A stretch of DNA of 64,000 nucleotides from assembly GCF_023283925.1 (NCBI RefSeq), contig NZ_JAKIKX010000007.1:1-64000 (forward strand), written 5' to 3'. Positions 29,567 through 39,600 of this stretch are shown here, in pieces (position 1 is the first letter of the stretch; the number at the start of each line of letters is the position of its first letter). The notes below the pieces were generated by a model. The model was given only the letters and a program-made list of their open reading frames with translations, was not told where the DNA came from and did no database searches. The position numbers were made by a program, and so were the translations under genes. The DNA comes from Shewanella marisflavi. GTDB lineage: Bacteria; Pseudomonadota; Gammaproteobacteria; Enterobacterales; Shewanellaceae.

Positions 29567-30501
29567 TGAAGCACAACGGCGTCAGCTCCTTATATGCGGC
29601 CATTACATTAGGCTCGAATAGTTTCAATATGCTGGTGGCGAAAACCCATGCCGGCAAGCCAAAAGTAGTGGCCAAGTATAAGCGTAAGGTGCGCCTTGCC
29701 GAAGGCATAGGTGCCGACGGCGTGCTCTGCCCTGAGGTGTTTGAACGTGGTCTGGATTGTCTGCAGATGTTCTCGCAGATGCTAGATCATGAAGGGGTCA
29801 GTCGAGACAATATTGCCGTTATTGCTACGGCAACCCTGCGCAGTATTAGCAACGCAAAAGCCTTTTGCGATGCAGCATTACCTATACTCGGTCAACCTAT
29901 AGAGATCATCTCTGGTCTGCGCGAAGCAGAGCTTATCTACCAGGGGATGGTTGCCACCACCCAGGGGGAGGGTCGACGTTTAGTGATCGATATCGGCGGT
30001 GCCAGTACCGAGTTCATCATAGGTGATGGCAGTAAGGTGCTGCTAAAGACCAGTCTGCCCATGGGCTGTGTCACCTTTAATGACAAGTTTTTCAACAGCT
30101 TTCCCTTTCAGCAACTGGATTTCGATGCGGCGCAAGGCCAGGTCGAAGCTGCGTTGGGTGACTATCGTAAGCAACTGACCGATTATGGCTGGCATGGTGT
30201 CGTCGGTGCCTCAGGCACGGTACAATCTGTGGTTGAACTGCTTAATGATCGTGGCTTGTCAGCCACCATTACCCCCGAGGTGCTAGGTCAGCTCAGGGAA
30301 GAAGTATTAGCGCAAACCGATGTCAGCATGCGCGACATTCGCGGCCTGCATAGCGAACGGGCTCCCACTTTTGCCGCTGGACTTGCCATCTTGTCAGCCC
30401 TGTTTAACCTGCTCGACATTCAGTCGTTAAATCTCTCTGGCGGCGCGCTAAGAGAAGGTGTGTTACATCAACTTGCCCAGCGAGTGCAGGCAGCGCATTA
30501 A
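29566..30501 (+). CDS. gppA: Ppx/GppA-family phosphatase, short form
   Basis: 311 residues, only the actin-like ASKHA core. E. coli GppA and Ppx are about 500 residues with an extra C-terminal HD-like part, absent here. Phosphate-binding loops are visible: ITLGSNSFNMLV near residue 13, ATLRSISNA, DIGGASTEF near residue 144 and ASGTVQS. The family hydrolyses pppGpp to ppGpp or degrades polyphosphate; which reaction applies cannot be told. Start and stop overlap with rhlB (TAATG), so coupled translation is likely, as with rhlB-gppA in E. coli. Confidence 0.88.
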   Translation: MKHNGVSSLYAAITLGSNSFNMLVAKTHAGKPKVVAKYKRKVRLAEGIGADGVLCPEVFERGLDCLQMFSQMLDHEGVSRDNIAVIATATLRSISNAKAFCDAALPILGQPIEIISGLREAELIYQGMVATTQGEGRRLVIDIGGASTEFIIGDGSKVLLKTSLPMGCVTFNDKFFNSFPFQQLDFDAAQGQVEAALGDYRKQLTDYGWHGVVGASGTVQSVVELLNDRGLSATITPEVLGQLREEVLAQTDVSMRDIRGLHSERAPTFAAGLAILSALFNLLDIQSLNLSGGALREGVLHQLAQRVQAAH

Positions 30502-30786
30502 GTTTTATTCGACAATTCCTGACATCTGTTTAAACCTTGGTGATCTTACTTTCGCCGTACATCCCCCCATCGTCATCCAGTAAAATATTAATTTTCAGCA
30601 ACTTATATTAATTCTTCTCTCTCTATCTTGCCGATTACTTTCTCTAAATACATTTGTATATTGGAGATTGTATAAAATATGTATTCTGTGTTATGTTTTT
30701 GTTGCGTTCAGGGACTGTACCCATAAACCCCACAATTAATTGCCTTGGACGTCTGCAAAATAATAAAGAGAAGGGAGATAAAACTT

Positions 30787-33765
30787 ATGTCAGGAAGTAA
30801 CGCGAGTAAGCGTTTTGCGCCGAGAATGACCCTAGCGGCAATCGCCGTAGGCTCGGTGCTAATGCTATCTACGCCTGCAGTTATGGCGGCCGATGGCTTC
30901 GGTACGATCAAAGGGCATATCACCAGTTCTGTTGGCGCCGATGTCAACAATGCCAAGGTGATCATCAGACACGAAAGCAAAGGGATAGTGAAGGAGACGA
31001 CCACAGGCGCAAATGGCAGTTTCTCATTGAAAGGCCTGCCAATTGGTAATTACACCATCACTATTGTTAAAGATGGCTTCTACCAGGTACAAGAGCAGCA
31101 TGTGGCTGTGACTGTGGGTAATGCCCTGACCTTTGATGTGGCGCTAGATGCACAGAACAGTGAAGTGGAACGCATCGCGGTCACAGGTGCACGTATTAGC
31201 CGTGTGGATACCTCAAGCACCACCAACTCTCAGGTGATCTCAATCGAGGAGCTGAATCAGCTGCCAGTTGAGTTAGACTCAACCTCAATTGCCCTCCTAA
31301 CCCCAGGTGCGGTAGCGGGTGATAACGGTTTTGGCGGCGTGGCCATTGCCGGTTCGTCGGTGGCGGAGAATGGCTACTACTTGAATGGTTTAAACATTAC
31401 CGATCTGCGTAAGGGCATGGGCGATATCGATCTGCCTTGGGAAGCCATTGCGCAAACTGAGGTACAAACCGGTGGTGTGTCGGCAGAATATGGCCGATTC
31501 ATCGGTGGTGTAGTCAACTTGGTGTCTAAGTCGGGTGACAACGAGTGGACGTTTGGTGCCAAGGCCGAAATTGCCCCTGATGCTCTGGCCGAGCCTATGC
31601 CACGTATGAAAGATGACGGTAGCATAGAAAAGGTATCTGATGCCTATTGGCAGGAAACCGAATATAACCTTTGGGCGTCAGGTGCGATTGTTGAGGATAA
31701 GTTGTTTTTCTACGGCCTGTGGAATCCCTATGGTGAGGAAGAGACAGCCTATAGTGAGACCACGCTGCGTGATAAAGAGTGGGATACCAACCGCTGGTTT
31801 ACTAAGGTCGATTGGTTTATCCATGAAGATCACTCCCTTGGTGTGATGGCTTTTAGTAACGAAGGGGATTATGCCAGTACTCAGTATCGCCGCGCAGAAG
31901 ATGGTAGCCGCGGAGAAGCGATTGGTCTGACCGAAAGCACCTACGGAGGCATCGGCTGGAACGCGCAATACACGGGTTATCTCAGTGACGATGTGACCTT
32001 ATCGGCCATGTATGGTGAGATCACACAATCGACCAAGGACAACTCAGGCACGCTGGATCAATCAACCTATGAAGATTACCGCTCTGGCAGCTATCAGCGT
32101 CTTGGTGACTGGGTGGGTTATGGTTCCTCTGAAACCGAAGATAAGCGAATCACTTATCGTATCGATCTTGACTGGGTGGTCGGAGACCATACCCTGCGTG
32201 CAGGTTATGACTACGAGCGTTTAGAGATCGCCGATTTCTATACACCGAACGGCGACGGTTGGTATGAGTATTACACCGCAGGTGCCGATAACGCCTATGG
32301 CTTAGCCGAAGGGACAGAATACGCGGATCTGCGTATCTGGGGTAAGGCAAGTGAGACTGAAAACGTACACACCGCCCTCTATGTGTCAGACACCTGGATG
32401 GCAACCGATACGGTGACAGTGAACCTTGGTGTGCGTTATAGCGAGTTCAGCAATACTACCGGTTCTGGCGAGAAGTATGTTGACCTAGATGGCCAATTTG
32501 CACCGCGTCTGGGTGTGACCTGGGATGTGGTGGGTGACGGCTCAAGTAAGCTGTATGCCTCATATGGTCGATACTTCCAGCCTGTATCGCCTAACACTAA
32601 CCTACGTATGGCGTCTGCTGCCTACGATTCACATATCGTGAGTCATCTTAACGGCGTAAATGCCGATGGTTCGCCGATCTTAGGTGATGAGATCTCTCGC
32701 CGCGTGGTGGCCGACGGCACTGTACCCGATGCCGACCAGTTGTTTAACAACAAGGCGGGGTCTATGTATTCGGATGAGTTTGCCCTGGGTTTCCAGCAGC
32801 AGCTTAACGATGACTGGGCCGTGGGGATCCGCGGTGTCTATCGCGACCTGAAGCAGTCGATTGAAGATGTCTCCTTTAACTACGGGATGAACCAGTGGAT
32901 CAAGGAAAACTATGATTCTTCTTGGTATGCAGGTAATGGTGAGACCCGCGCCGAAGACTACTTCGTTGGTGGTTGGTTCCCGACGCTCACTAACCCCGGC
33001 ATCGGCACTGAGATCAATTATGATGTGGATGGTGACGGCGTTAAAGAAACAGTTAATGTAACCGCAGATCAGATGGGCTTCCCAGAGGCGACTCGCACCT
33101 ACAAGGCGATTGAGCTTAGCTTTAGCGGTAACGTGACCGAAGACTTTACCCTGAACGGTTCATATACCTGGTCTAAGAGTGAAGGTAACACAGAAGGTCT
33201 GGTGCGTTCAGATAACGAGCAGGCGGATCCGGGTTGGACGACCTCTTTCGATTACCCTGAGTTGATGGATAACGGTGAAGGTTATTTGCCAAACGACAGA
33301 CGTCATAACTTTAAGCTCTACGGTGTGTATCACATCACAGATGACTTGAGTGTTGGTTTTAACTCTTACCTGCAATCTGGCCGTCCAATCAATGCCTTTG
33401 GTGTGCATCCAGCGGATCAAGGTTATTGTGTGCAGGCGATTGCCATCGATGGCACCTGTTATGGTCGTGACTGGTACGGCGCGTCATCTTTCTATGCTGA
33501 TGGTGTAGCGGCACCGCGTGGCAGCATGGGACGCACAGATTGGGTCTACAACATAGATCTTAACCTGTCTTACACCATGGACTTTGAAACTGCGGGACGC
33601 CTGAACTTCAAGTTGAATGTGTATAACCTGTTCAACTTCGATGGTATTACCGGTGTGGATGAGCAGTATGAACTCGACAGTGGCGATAAGAACATTCGCT
33701 ACGGTTATGCCGATAGCTTCCAGAGCCCAAGGTATGTTCGTGCATCAATACGTTACGATTTCTAA
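30787..33765 (+). CDS. TonB-dependent receptor, Oar-like with carboxypeptidase-regulatory domain
   Basis: 992 residues from the ATG at 30787, preceded by AAGGGAG. The signal peptide ends near VMA-ADG. Residues about 40-120 form a carboxypeptidase-regulatory-like beta-sandwich (SFSLKGLPIGNYTITI). A plug domain follows (ISIEELNQLPVELDSTSIALLTPG, then YYLNGLNITD), then a 22-strand barrel ending in the outer-membrane signature RASIRYDF with C-terminal Phe. It imports a large ligand through the outer membrane using TonB energy. The ligand is unknown; the Oar-like group is linked to peptides and complex organic matter. Its own terminator follows. Confidence 0.9.
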   Translation: MSGSNASKRFAPRMTLAAIAVGSVLMLSTPAVMAADGFGTIKGHITSSVGADVNNAKVIIRHESKGIVKETTTGANGSFSLKGLPIGNYTITIVKDGFYQVQEQHVAVTVGNALTFDVALDAQNSEVERIAVTGARISRVDTSSTTNSQVISIEELNQLPVELDSTSIALLTPGAVAGDNGFGGVAIAGSSVAENGYYLNGLNITDLRKGMGDIDLPWEAIAQTEVQTGGVSAEYGRFIGGVVNLVSKSGDNEWTFGAKAEIAPDALAEPMPRMKDDGSIEKVSDAYWQETEYNLWASGAIVEDKLFFYGLWNPYGEEETAYSETTLRDKEWDTNRWFTKVDWFIHEDHSLGVMAFSNEGDYASTQYRRAEDGSRGEAIGLTESTYGGIGWNAQYTGYLSDDVTLSAMYGEITQSTKDNSGTLDQSTYEDYRSGSYQRLGDWVGYGSSETEDKRITYRIDLDWVVGDHTLRAGYDYERLEIADFYTPNGDGWYEYYTAGADNAYGLAEGTEYADLRIWGKASETENVHTALYVSDTWMATDTVTVNLGVRYSEFSNTTGSGEKYVDLDGQFAPRLGVTWDVVGDGSSKLYASYGRYFQPVSPNTNLRMASAAYDSHIVSHLNGVNADGSPILGDEISRRVVADGTVPDADQLFNNKAGSMYSDEFALGFQQQLNDDWAVGIRGVYRDLKQSIEDVSFNYGMNQWIKENYDSSWYAGNGETRAEDYFVGGWFPTLTNPGIGTEINYDVDGDGVKETVNVTADQMGFPEATRTYKAIELSFSGNVTEDFTLNGSYTWSKSEGNTEGLVRSDNEQADPGWTTSFDYPELMDNGEGYLPNDRRHNFKLYGVYHITDDLSVGFNSYLQSGRPINAFGVHPADQGYCVQAIAIDGTCYGRDWYGASSFYADGVAAPRGSMGRTDWVYNIDLNLSYTMDFETAGRLNFKLNVYNLFNFDGITGVDEQYELDSGDKNIRYGYADSFQSPRYVRASIRYDF

Positions 33766-33779
33766 TCGTTATGGATAGC

Positions 33780-33807
33780 AAAAAGGCCGCATTTGCGGCC
33801 TTTTTTA
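33780..33807. terminator. Bidirectional terminator after the TonB receptor
   Basis: AAAAAGGCCGC-ATTT-GCGGCCTTTTTT. It lies 14 nt past the receptor stop and 16 nt past the convergent thioredoxin-like stop. A and T runs on both sides. Confidence 0.93.
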
Positions 33808-33822
33808 TGTCATGAAGCGGGA

Positions 33823-34359
33823 TTACTTAAGGATCTTCGCTAAATCCACTTCTAAAGAGATCTCCGGACGTTCAACGATGCGGCCAATCTCTTTGCCATC
33901 TTGCTTAACGATGAAGGTTGGAATGCGGGTAAAGTCATACTTGGCCGCCAGACCTTCAGGGTCTTGCTTCTTACGGTCTACCCCAATGTAACTCACCTTG
34001 ATGTTAGGGTTGTTAAGCGCTTCAATGATGCGGATAAAGCGTGGGGTTTCTCGGTGACAATCTGGGCACCAGGTACCTATGATGACCACAATCTCAGTTG
34101 GTGTTTGCAGCTGCTTTAGTGGTTCGATCGCCTTAGTGTCGACCTGATACTCAGCGTAGCCTTGAACGAAATCTTCTAGTTCAGTGACTAAGGTTTGGGC
34201 TTGAACTTCGCCGGTTAGTATCACTTCCTGTTTCTCCTCACTGCAGGTGGCGATAAAGCCTTCCTGCTTTTCATCGAATGCACAGCCATTATTTGCCAGT
34301 GCCTGAGTGCTAAAGAATAGCGCTGTAGTGGCAAGTAATGCTTTAATATTTTTGGTCAT
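33823..34359 (-). CDS. Exported thioredoxin-family protein
   Basis: 178 residues. The signal peptide ends near ALA-NNG. The thioredoxin fold occupies about residues 85-175, with active site GTWCPDCHRE (C98, C101) and cis-proline in RIPTFIV. Two more cysteines, C26 and C39, are near the mature N-terminus and could form a disulfide. It probably acts as a periplasmic thiol reductant or oxidase. The CPDC site is unlike DsbA (CPHC) and like the TlpA/ResA-type group. It ends against the TonB receptor terminator and has no partner such as DsbD next to it. Confidence 0.85.
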   Translation of the reverse strand: MTKNIKALLATTALFFSTQALANNGCAFDEKQEGFIATCSEEKQEVILTGEVQAQTLVTELEDFVQGYAEYQVDTKAIEPLKQLQTPTEIVVIIGTWCPDCHRETPRFIRIIEALNNPNIKVSYIGVDRKKQDPEGLAAKYDFTRIPTFIVKQDGKEIGRIVERPEISLEVDLAKILK

Positions 34360-34576
34360 AGATAGTACCTCAGGCCAGTAGACAAAAACCAGAATCGATA
34401 ATCAAATTCATCTTGTCTCTATTCAATCATCTAAGTGGCACCGAGAGTAGCATCAATGCGGCTAGCTGTTAACTGGATCACGCCAAGGAGATAAGCTTGC
34501 TGCTAGGGTTCACACCTTTGTAATGCAAATTATTGTATTTCATGCAATTAACAACAAGCTATTAACTTGGGCAGAT

Positions 34577-34604
34577 TGAGGCTTCGGCAGTTGCCGACGC
34601 CTCA
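34577..34604 (-). terminator. Stem-loop after the NTP pyrophosphohydrolase gene
   Basis: TGAGGC-T-TCGGC and GCCGA-C-GCCTCA pair over 11 bp with one mismatch around AGTT. It starts 9 nt past the stop. There is no T-run on the minus strand, so termination is uncertain. Confidence 0.4.
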
Positions 34605-34612
34605 CGCTAGGT

Positions 34613-35194
34613 TTATGTGTTGCTCACCAGTTTGCTAAGGTCGGCAGGGCGGTAGTAGACAGATTTGAGCACCTTACCCTGGCGCACGACTTTACCGGCC
34701 ATCTCCACATCCTTAGCACATTTGGCGATGATGAAATCGCCCTTGCGGCTGCCGACAATCTCTACTCCCTGCTTGGCGTAGTGAGCGATAGTCTCTTCCA
34801 GCTCTTGCTCGTTACGGCAAACCTTACTCATGTTGCTCGAGTGCACCTCGTCCCAACAACGGATGAAGTCGATGTCACGATTCTTGGCCACGTGGAGCAG
34901 GAGATCGATCACATAGCTGATCTCCAGGCGATCATTAACTTGCTTGGCACCGAGATGCACCAGGCGGCCCATGAGTACATAAACCGAATCGACAATCGCG
35001 TCAGCCTGTTCAACGCGGCAGTCGGCTTCGGCCAGTTCGGTCAATTCTTCGATGGCGAGCGAGGTGTGCAGTGTATCGGCCTGTTCATCCAGAGTGCTTG
35101 CATCTTCGATAGGCAGATCGAACGTTGCGCGGAACTGGTGAATGTCGCGGTAAAGGTGGTCGTATAGGGGCTGATCGAGTGCGGTCAGTTTCAT
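34613..35194 (-). CDS. MazG-like nucleoside triphosphate pyrophosphohydrolase family protein
   Basis: 193 residues, all-alpha NTP-PPase superfamily. The metal-binding pattern is EELTE at residues 49-53 and EQADAIVD with E62, D65 and D69, as in MazG/HisE-type enzymes. A second region (DRLEISYVIDLLLHVAKNRDID, then WDEVHSSNMSKVCRNE) resembles the phage-like PRA-CH/MazG branch with the HSSNMSK motif. Expected to hydrolyse (d)NTPs to NMP and pyrophosphate. The natural substrate is unknown. It is a single gene. Confidence 0.82.
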   Translation of the reverse strand: MKLTALDQPLYDHLYRDIHQFRATFDLPIEDASTLDEQADTLHTSLAIEELTELAEADCRVEQADAIVDSVYVLMGRLVHLGAKQVNDRLEISYVIDLLLHVAKNRDIDFIRCWDEVHSSNMSKVCRNEQELEETIAHYAKQGVEIVGSRKGDFIIAKCAKDVEMAGKVVRQGKVLKSVYYRPADLSKLVSNT

Positions 35195-35552
35195 CGCTGG
35201 GCCTTAAGTGTCAGTTTGAGTGGCGGCAATTTTAATTTAATGGGCGGCCAATTGAAAGGTGATGTCCAGTGAGCAACAGGTGCAAGGGCGTGAAGTTTTT
35301 TACCTTGTGCTGAAATAGAGAGATATGTGGTTTTCCTGCATAACTAGCCTGTAATTAACTGATGAGATGAATGGTTACGCTCGCTTATGCTTAATCTCTG
35401 TGTTAAAGCCTGAGTAAACGCCCTTTGTGGTCTGGACTGAATTGTTAAAAATGTGTAACTATGTTCGGCCCCTGTGGTGAATACACCGCTTTGGCTTATT
35501 TACACCTGGGGTGAAAAATTGGGAAAAACCATAATTATAATAAGGACTAACC
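35195..35552. other. Gene-free stretch upstream of nhaC
   Basis: 358 nt. Two nearby elements with GGTG/CACC symmetry lie at about 35477-35489 and 35501-35516. They could bind a regulator but match no consensus I can name with confidence. AAGGAC precedes the nhaC ATG. Confidence 0.4.
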
Positions 35553-37073
35553 ATGACTTCTCATCAGCAGTCGCCAGGCTCTCATGGCAGAGATGCGAGT
35601 AACGCTCCCACAGGTAAACACAAGCAGCCGACGCTTCTCGATGCCTTGATCCCCATCATCGCCTTAGTGTGCATGCTCACCGCGTCTGTGTATCTGTTCT
35701 CGTCTGACAGCTCCTACGGCGCCAACCAGATAGCCCTCATCATGGCAGCCTGTATTACCTTGGTTATCGGGGTGAAAAATGGCTACAGCTGGAAGGAGAT
35801 GGAAGCGGGTATCGTTAAGAGTGTCTCCTTAGCCACCGGCGCCCTGTTGATCCTGTTCTCGGTCGGCTCGCTGATCGGTACCTGGATCTTATCGGGTACT
35901 GTGCCCACCATGATCTTCTATGGCATGAAGATCTTAAACCCAGAGTATTTCTATGCCGCTTCCTGCCTACTGTGCGCCGTGGTGGCCCTGAGTATAGGTA
36001 GTTCCTGGACGGTGGCCGGTACCTTAGGTATCGCCTTAATTGGTGTGGCTGGTGCCATGGGGCTCAGCGTCGAGATCACCGCAGGGGCGATTATCAGTGG
36101 TGCCTATTTTGGTGACAAGATGTCGCCCATGTCTGACACCACTAACCTGGTACCAGCCGTTGCTGGCACTGAGTTGTTTAGCCATATTCGGCATATGGTG
36201 TGGACCACTACGCCCAGCATATTGTTGGCATTGATAGGTTTTTTGTTTATCGGTCTTAACAGTGACAGTAGCGGCGCGGTGACGGATCTGGCCGCGACCA
36301 TGTCGCGCATCGAAGCTCAGTATCATCCAGGCCTGCATCTGCTACTGCCCTTGCTGGTGGTCTTAGTGTTGGCCTACAAGAAGTTGCCCGCTTTCCCGAC
36401 GGTGATCTTGGGGACTTTGGCCGGTGCCATCTGCGCGGCACTGTTTCAGTTCGATGGAGTGATTAAGTTTGTCAACGATGATAGCCTGCCCACTATGGTC
36501 GCCTTAGTAAAAGGCATATGGGTGGCTATGTTTGATGGCTATACCGCCGATACGGGAGATAAGACGCTCGACAGTCTGCTGAGCCGTGGCGGCATGAGCA
36601 GCATGGTCAACACCGTCTGGTTGATCCTCTGCGCCATGGCCTTCGGCGGCGTGATGGAAAAAACCGGTCTGTTGCAGCGTCTACTGCAAGGGGTATTAGG
36701 CTTAGTAAAATCCAGCGGTAGTCTGATTATTACTACCTTGGCCAGCTGTATCGGCGCGAATCTGATCACAGGTGATCAGTTTATCGCTATCTTGCTGCCG
36801 GGTCGTATGCTTAAGGTCGAGTATGAGAAGCATGGTCTGGCGCCGGTTAACCTGAGCCGGGCTCTGGAAGACTCAGCGACCATCACCAGCCCTCTGGTAC
36901 CCTGGAATACCTGCGGTGCCTACATGGCGAGCACCCTAGGGGTCGCGACCATCGCCTATCTGCCCTTTGCCTTCTTTAACTTAGTCTGTCCTTTTATCAG
37001 CGCGGCGTATGCCTATTATGATTTCAAGATTGAACGACTAGAAGAGAATGAAGGCATGGAGGCCGTGGTTTAA
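35553..37073 (+). CDS. nhaC: NhaC-family Na+/H+ antiporter
   Basis: 506 residues with about 11-12 membrane segments. The family hallmark ISGAYFGDKMSPMSDTTNL is near residues 183-201, followed by the IRHMVWTT segment. A polar N-terminal tail (1-28) precedes the first helix. Inner membrane; it exchanges Na+ for H+, though some NhaC relatives move amino acids or malate/lactate. Substrate is inferred from the family only. A stem-loop terminates it. Confidence 0.88.
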   Translation: MTSHQQSPGSHGRDASNAPTGKHKQPTLLDALIPIIALVCMLTASVYLFSSDSSYGANQIALIMAACITLVIGVKNGYSWKEMEAGIVKSVSLATGALLILFSVGSLIGTWILSGTVPTMIFYGMKILNPEYFYAASCLLCAVVALSIGSSWTVAGTLGIALIGVAGAMGLSVEITAGAIISGAYFGDKMSPMSDTTNLVPAVAGTELFSHIRHMVWTTTPSILLALIGFLFIGLNSDSSGAVTDLAATMSRIEAQYHPGLHLLLPLLVVLVLAYKKLPAFPTVILGTLAGAICAALFQFDGVIKFVNDDSLPTMVALVKGIWVAMFDGYTADTGDKTLDSLLSRGGMSSMVNTVWLILCAMAFGGVMEKTGLLQRLLQGVLGLVKSSGSLIITTLASCIGANLITGDQFIAILLPGRMLKVEYEKHGLAPVNLSRALEDSATITSPLVPWNTCGAYMASTLGVATIAYLPFAFFNLVCPFISAAYAYYDFKIERLEENEGMEAVV

Positions 37074-37082
37074 AGAAGTGGC

Positions 37083-37109
37083 TTAGCCCTGACTAAGTGT
37101 CAGGGCTAA
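37083..37109. terminator. Stem-loop between convergent nhaC and fre
   Basis: A perfect 11-bp stem TTAGCCCTGAC / GTCAGGGCTAA around TAAGT. It begins 9 nt past nhaC and ends 10 nt before the fre stop. Short T/A runs on both sides suggest bidirectional use. Confidence 0.75.
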
Positions 37110-37119
37110 ATTGAGTTTG

Positions 37120-37818
37120 CTATTTGATAAAGGCGAAGGCATCGCCATAGAGATGCTGCTCTTCGACGCCTATTTCGCGAAACACTTCGCGGGCGGCGCC
37201 AACCATGTCGAACCGGCCGGCGATATAGATGTCGTAGCCGTTGAGGCTGACGTAGTCCTGTTTTATCTGGGCCAGCAGGTTGGCTGTCTTACCCTGCCAC
37301 TCGGGTGTCGATTCTTCAACCACAGGGACAAAGTTCAGCCAAGCGTTATCTTGGTGCCATTGGCGGGCCAATGATTCGTAGTACATGGCGTCCTGGTTAC
37401 GACAGCCCCAGTAGAGAGTGGTTTCTACTTTCTGCCCTAAGGCGATCATCTGCTCGACGATGCTCTTGATGTAAGAGAAGCCAGTGCCACCGGCGATCAG
37501 TAGACGGGGTCTGTGGCTTTCGCTACGCAGGAAGGCTTCGCCGCCCGGAGCCTCGATATCGATATACTCGCTCTGTTGCAAGCGCTCAACTACCTGCATG
37601 GGGTAGCTCTCGCTGACCGCTGCGCCGATATGCAGTTCGATCTGATCGCTGCCTGGCGCCGAGGCGATAGAGAAGGGACGTTTATCTTTTTCACCCATTA
37701 CGACGCAAAGGTACTGACCAGCCTGAAATTCGAAGCTGGTTTCTGGGGTTAATGCTACCTGATAAACGGCATCATTAAAGGCGGTAACATGTTCAACTTT
37801 ACAGCGTATGGTGTTCAT
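37120..37818 (-). CDS. fre: NAD(P)H-flavin reductase Fre
   Basis: 232 residues from the ATG at 37818, with AAAGGA directly upstream; E. coli Fre is 233. The flavin-binding motif is KRPFSIAS near residue 46. The nicotinamide-binding domain has IAGGTGFSYIKSI near residue 107 and a CR-type segment GCRNQDAMYY. It reduces free flavins, and in ubiquinone synthesis its neighbour ubiD supports a link (the fre-ubiD pair is conserved in gammaproteobacteria). Cytoplasmic. Confidence 0.95.
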   Translation of the reverse strand: MNTIRCKVEHVTAFNDAVYQVALTPETSFEFQAGQYLCVVMGEKDKRPFSIASAPGSDQIELHIGAAVSESYPMQVVERLQQSEYIDIEAPGGEAFLRSESHRPRLLIAGGTGFSYIKSIVEQMIALGQKVETTLYWGCRNQDAMYYESLARQWHQDNAWLNFVPVVEESTPEWQGKTANLLAQIKQDYVSLNGYDIYIAGRFDMVGAAREVFREIGVEEQHLYGDAFAFIK

Positions 37819-37951
37819 TGGTTTTCCTTTCAGACCCTCTCTGTGGAGGTTTAGCACCTTTGAATACCTGATTAATTTGTTCAAGTATTCAAAGGGTTAA
37901 CTTTTTAATTTGTTTTTTAAATTCAGATGATTAGTTTACGTCTGATATTGA

Positions 37952-39433
37952 TTATAGTGTCGGCGCATCATCTATGCCCAAGGCATCCCAGATCTCATCG
38001 ACACGTTGTTTGACGGATTCATCCATCACAATGGGGGTCCCCCATTCACGGTCGGTTTCCCCTTGCCACTTGTTGGTGGCATCCATTCCCATCTTAGAGC
38101 CAAGACCTGCCACCGGGGAGGCGAAGTCCAGATAGTCGATAGGAGTGTTGTCTATCATGACGGTATCTCGCTTAGGATCCATCCGGGTCGTAATAGCCCA
38201 GATGACATCGTTCCAGTCGCGGCAGTTCACATCCTCATCCACTATGATGATGAACTTGGTGTACATGAACTGGCGCAGGAAGGACCAGGCACCCATCATT
38301 ACGCGTTTGGCATGCCCAGGATACTGCTTGCGAATGGAGATCACCGCCATGCGGTAGGAGCAGCCTTCTGGTGGCAGATAGAAGTCGACAATCTCCGGGT
38401 ATTGCTTACGCAGAATAGGCACGAACACTTCGTTCAGTGCCACACCTAACATAGCTGGCTCATCGGGTGGCCTGCCGGTATAGGTGCTGTGGTAGATGGC
38501 ATCGCGTCTATGGCTGATATGGGTCACGGTAAAGACCGGGAATTCATCGGTTTCGTTGTAGTAACCCGTGTGGTCGCCATAAGGCCCTTCTTCGGCCATT
38601 TCACCTGGTTCAATATAGCCTTCCAGAATGATCTCGCTGGTGGCTGGTACCTCTAGATCACAGGTCAGTGCCTTACATACCTCGGTGCGTTCACCGCGTA
38701 GCAGGCCGGCAAAGGCATACTCGCTCATGGCGTCGGGCACAGGGGTGACGGCGCCTAAGATGGTGACGGGATCGGCGCCCAGCGCCACCACAACAGGATA
38801 GCGTTCGCCTGGGTGTTGTTCTTTAAAGTCTTTGAAGTCCAGCGCACCGCCGCGATGATCTAGCCAGCGCATGATCAGCTTGTTCTTACCCAGCAATTGT
38901 TGGCGGTAGATGCCGAGATTTTGTCTTTTCTGTCTCGGCCCTTTGGTGATGGTTAATCCCCAAGTGACCAGTGGCGCAACATCACCCGGCCAGCAGTGCT
39001 GAATAGGTAATTGGGTCAGATCCACATCATCGCCGCTGATCACTACCTCTTGGCAAGGAGCGTTGCGCACCGTCTTAGGGGGCATATTCAGGGCTTGTTT
39101 GAACATGGGGATCTTGGAAATGGCATCTTTAAAGCCGCGTGGTGGCTCGGGCTCCTTGAGGAAGGCCAGCAGCTCGCCCACATCGCGCAGGGCTAGCGGG
39201 TCTTCTTTGCCCAGGGCCATAGCTACGCGTTTAGGGGTGCCAAACAAGTTTGCAAGCACAGGCATTGTCTTTCCGACAGGATTTTCAAACAGCAGCGCCG
39301 GGCCTTTTGCCCGCAATACACGATCGGCAATCTCTGTCATCTCCAGATGGGGATCCACAGGGTGAGCGATGCGCTTTAGTTCGCCATTGGTTTCGAGGTG
39401 ATCGATAAAACTGCGTAAATCCTTAAAACTCAT
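37952..39433 (-). CDS. ubiD: UbiD 4-hydroxy-3-polyprenylbenzoate decarboxylase
   Basis: 493 residues against 497 in E. coli. Decarboxylates the ubiquinone precursor using prenylated FMN made by UbiX. Family signatures: [10 protein letters not shown], the central E([11 protein letters not shown]) active-site segment near residue 287 and [17 protein letters not shown]-like text near residue 405. It lies upstream of fre on the same strand, 133 nt away. Confidence 0.96.
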   Translation of the reverse strand: MSFKDLRSFIDHLETNGELKRIAHPVDPHLEMTEIADRVLRAKGPALLFENPVGKTMPVLANLFGTPKRVAMALGKEDPLALRDVGELLAFLKEPEPPRGFKDAISKIPMFKQALNMPPKTVRNAPCQEVVISGDDVDLTQLPIQHCWPGDVAPLVTWGLTITKGPRQKRQNLGIYRQQLLGKNKLIMRWLDHRGGALDFKDFKEQHPGERYPVVVALGADPVTILGAVTPVPDAMSEYAFAGLLRGERTEVCKALTCDLEVPATSEIILEGYIEPGEMAEEGPYGDHTGYYNETDEFPVFTVTHISHRRDAIYHSTYTGRPPDEPAMLGVALNEVFVPILRKQYPEIVDFYLPPEGCSYRMAVISIRKQYPGHAKRVMMGAWSFLRQFMYTKFIIIVDEDVNCRDWNDVIWAITTRMDPKRDTVMIDNTPIDYLDFASPVAGLGSKMGMDATNKWQGETDREWGTPIVMDESVKQRVDEIWDALGIDDAPTL

Positions 39434-39600
39434 GTGGAAATACTCGTGCTAAGAAAAATGTGATATGGCGCGCACTATACCATTTATGGGCGTTATTCCC
39501 AAATAGCTTACATCGGCTTTGCGACCCTAATGCGGCGAGATTTGCAGGGATTATAATTAAGGCTAAGATGTCGATGTTGTTCTTAAGACGAGGTGGCAAT

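Noticed and set aside
35477-35516. GGTG/CACC symmetric elements before nhaC as a TyrR box
   Set aside because: They do not fit TGTAAA-N6-TTTACA; the symmetry is short and could be chance.
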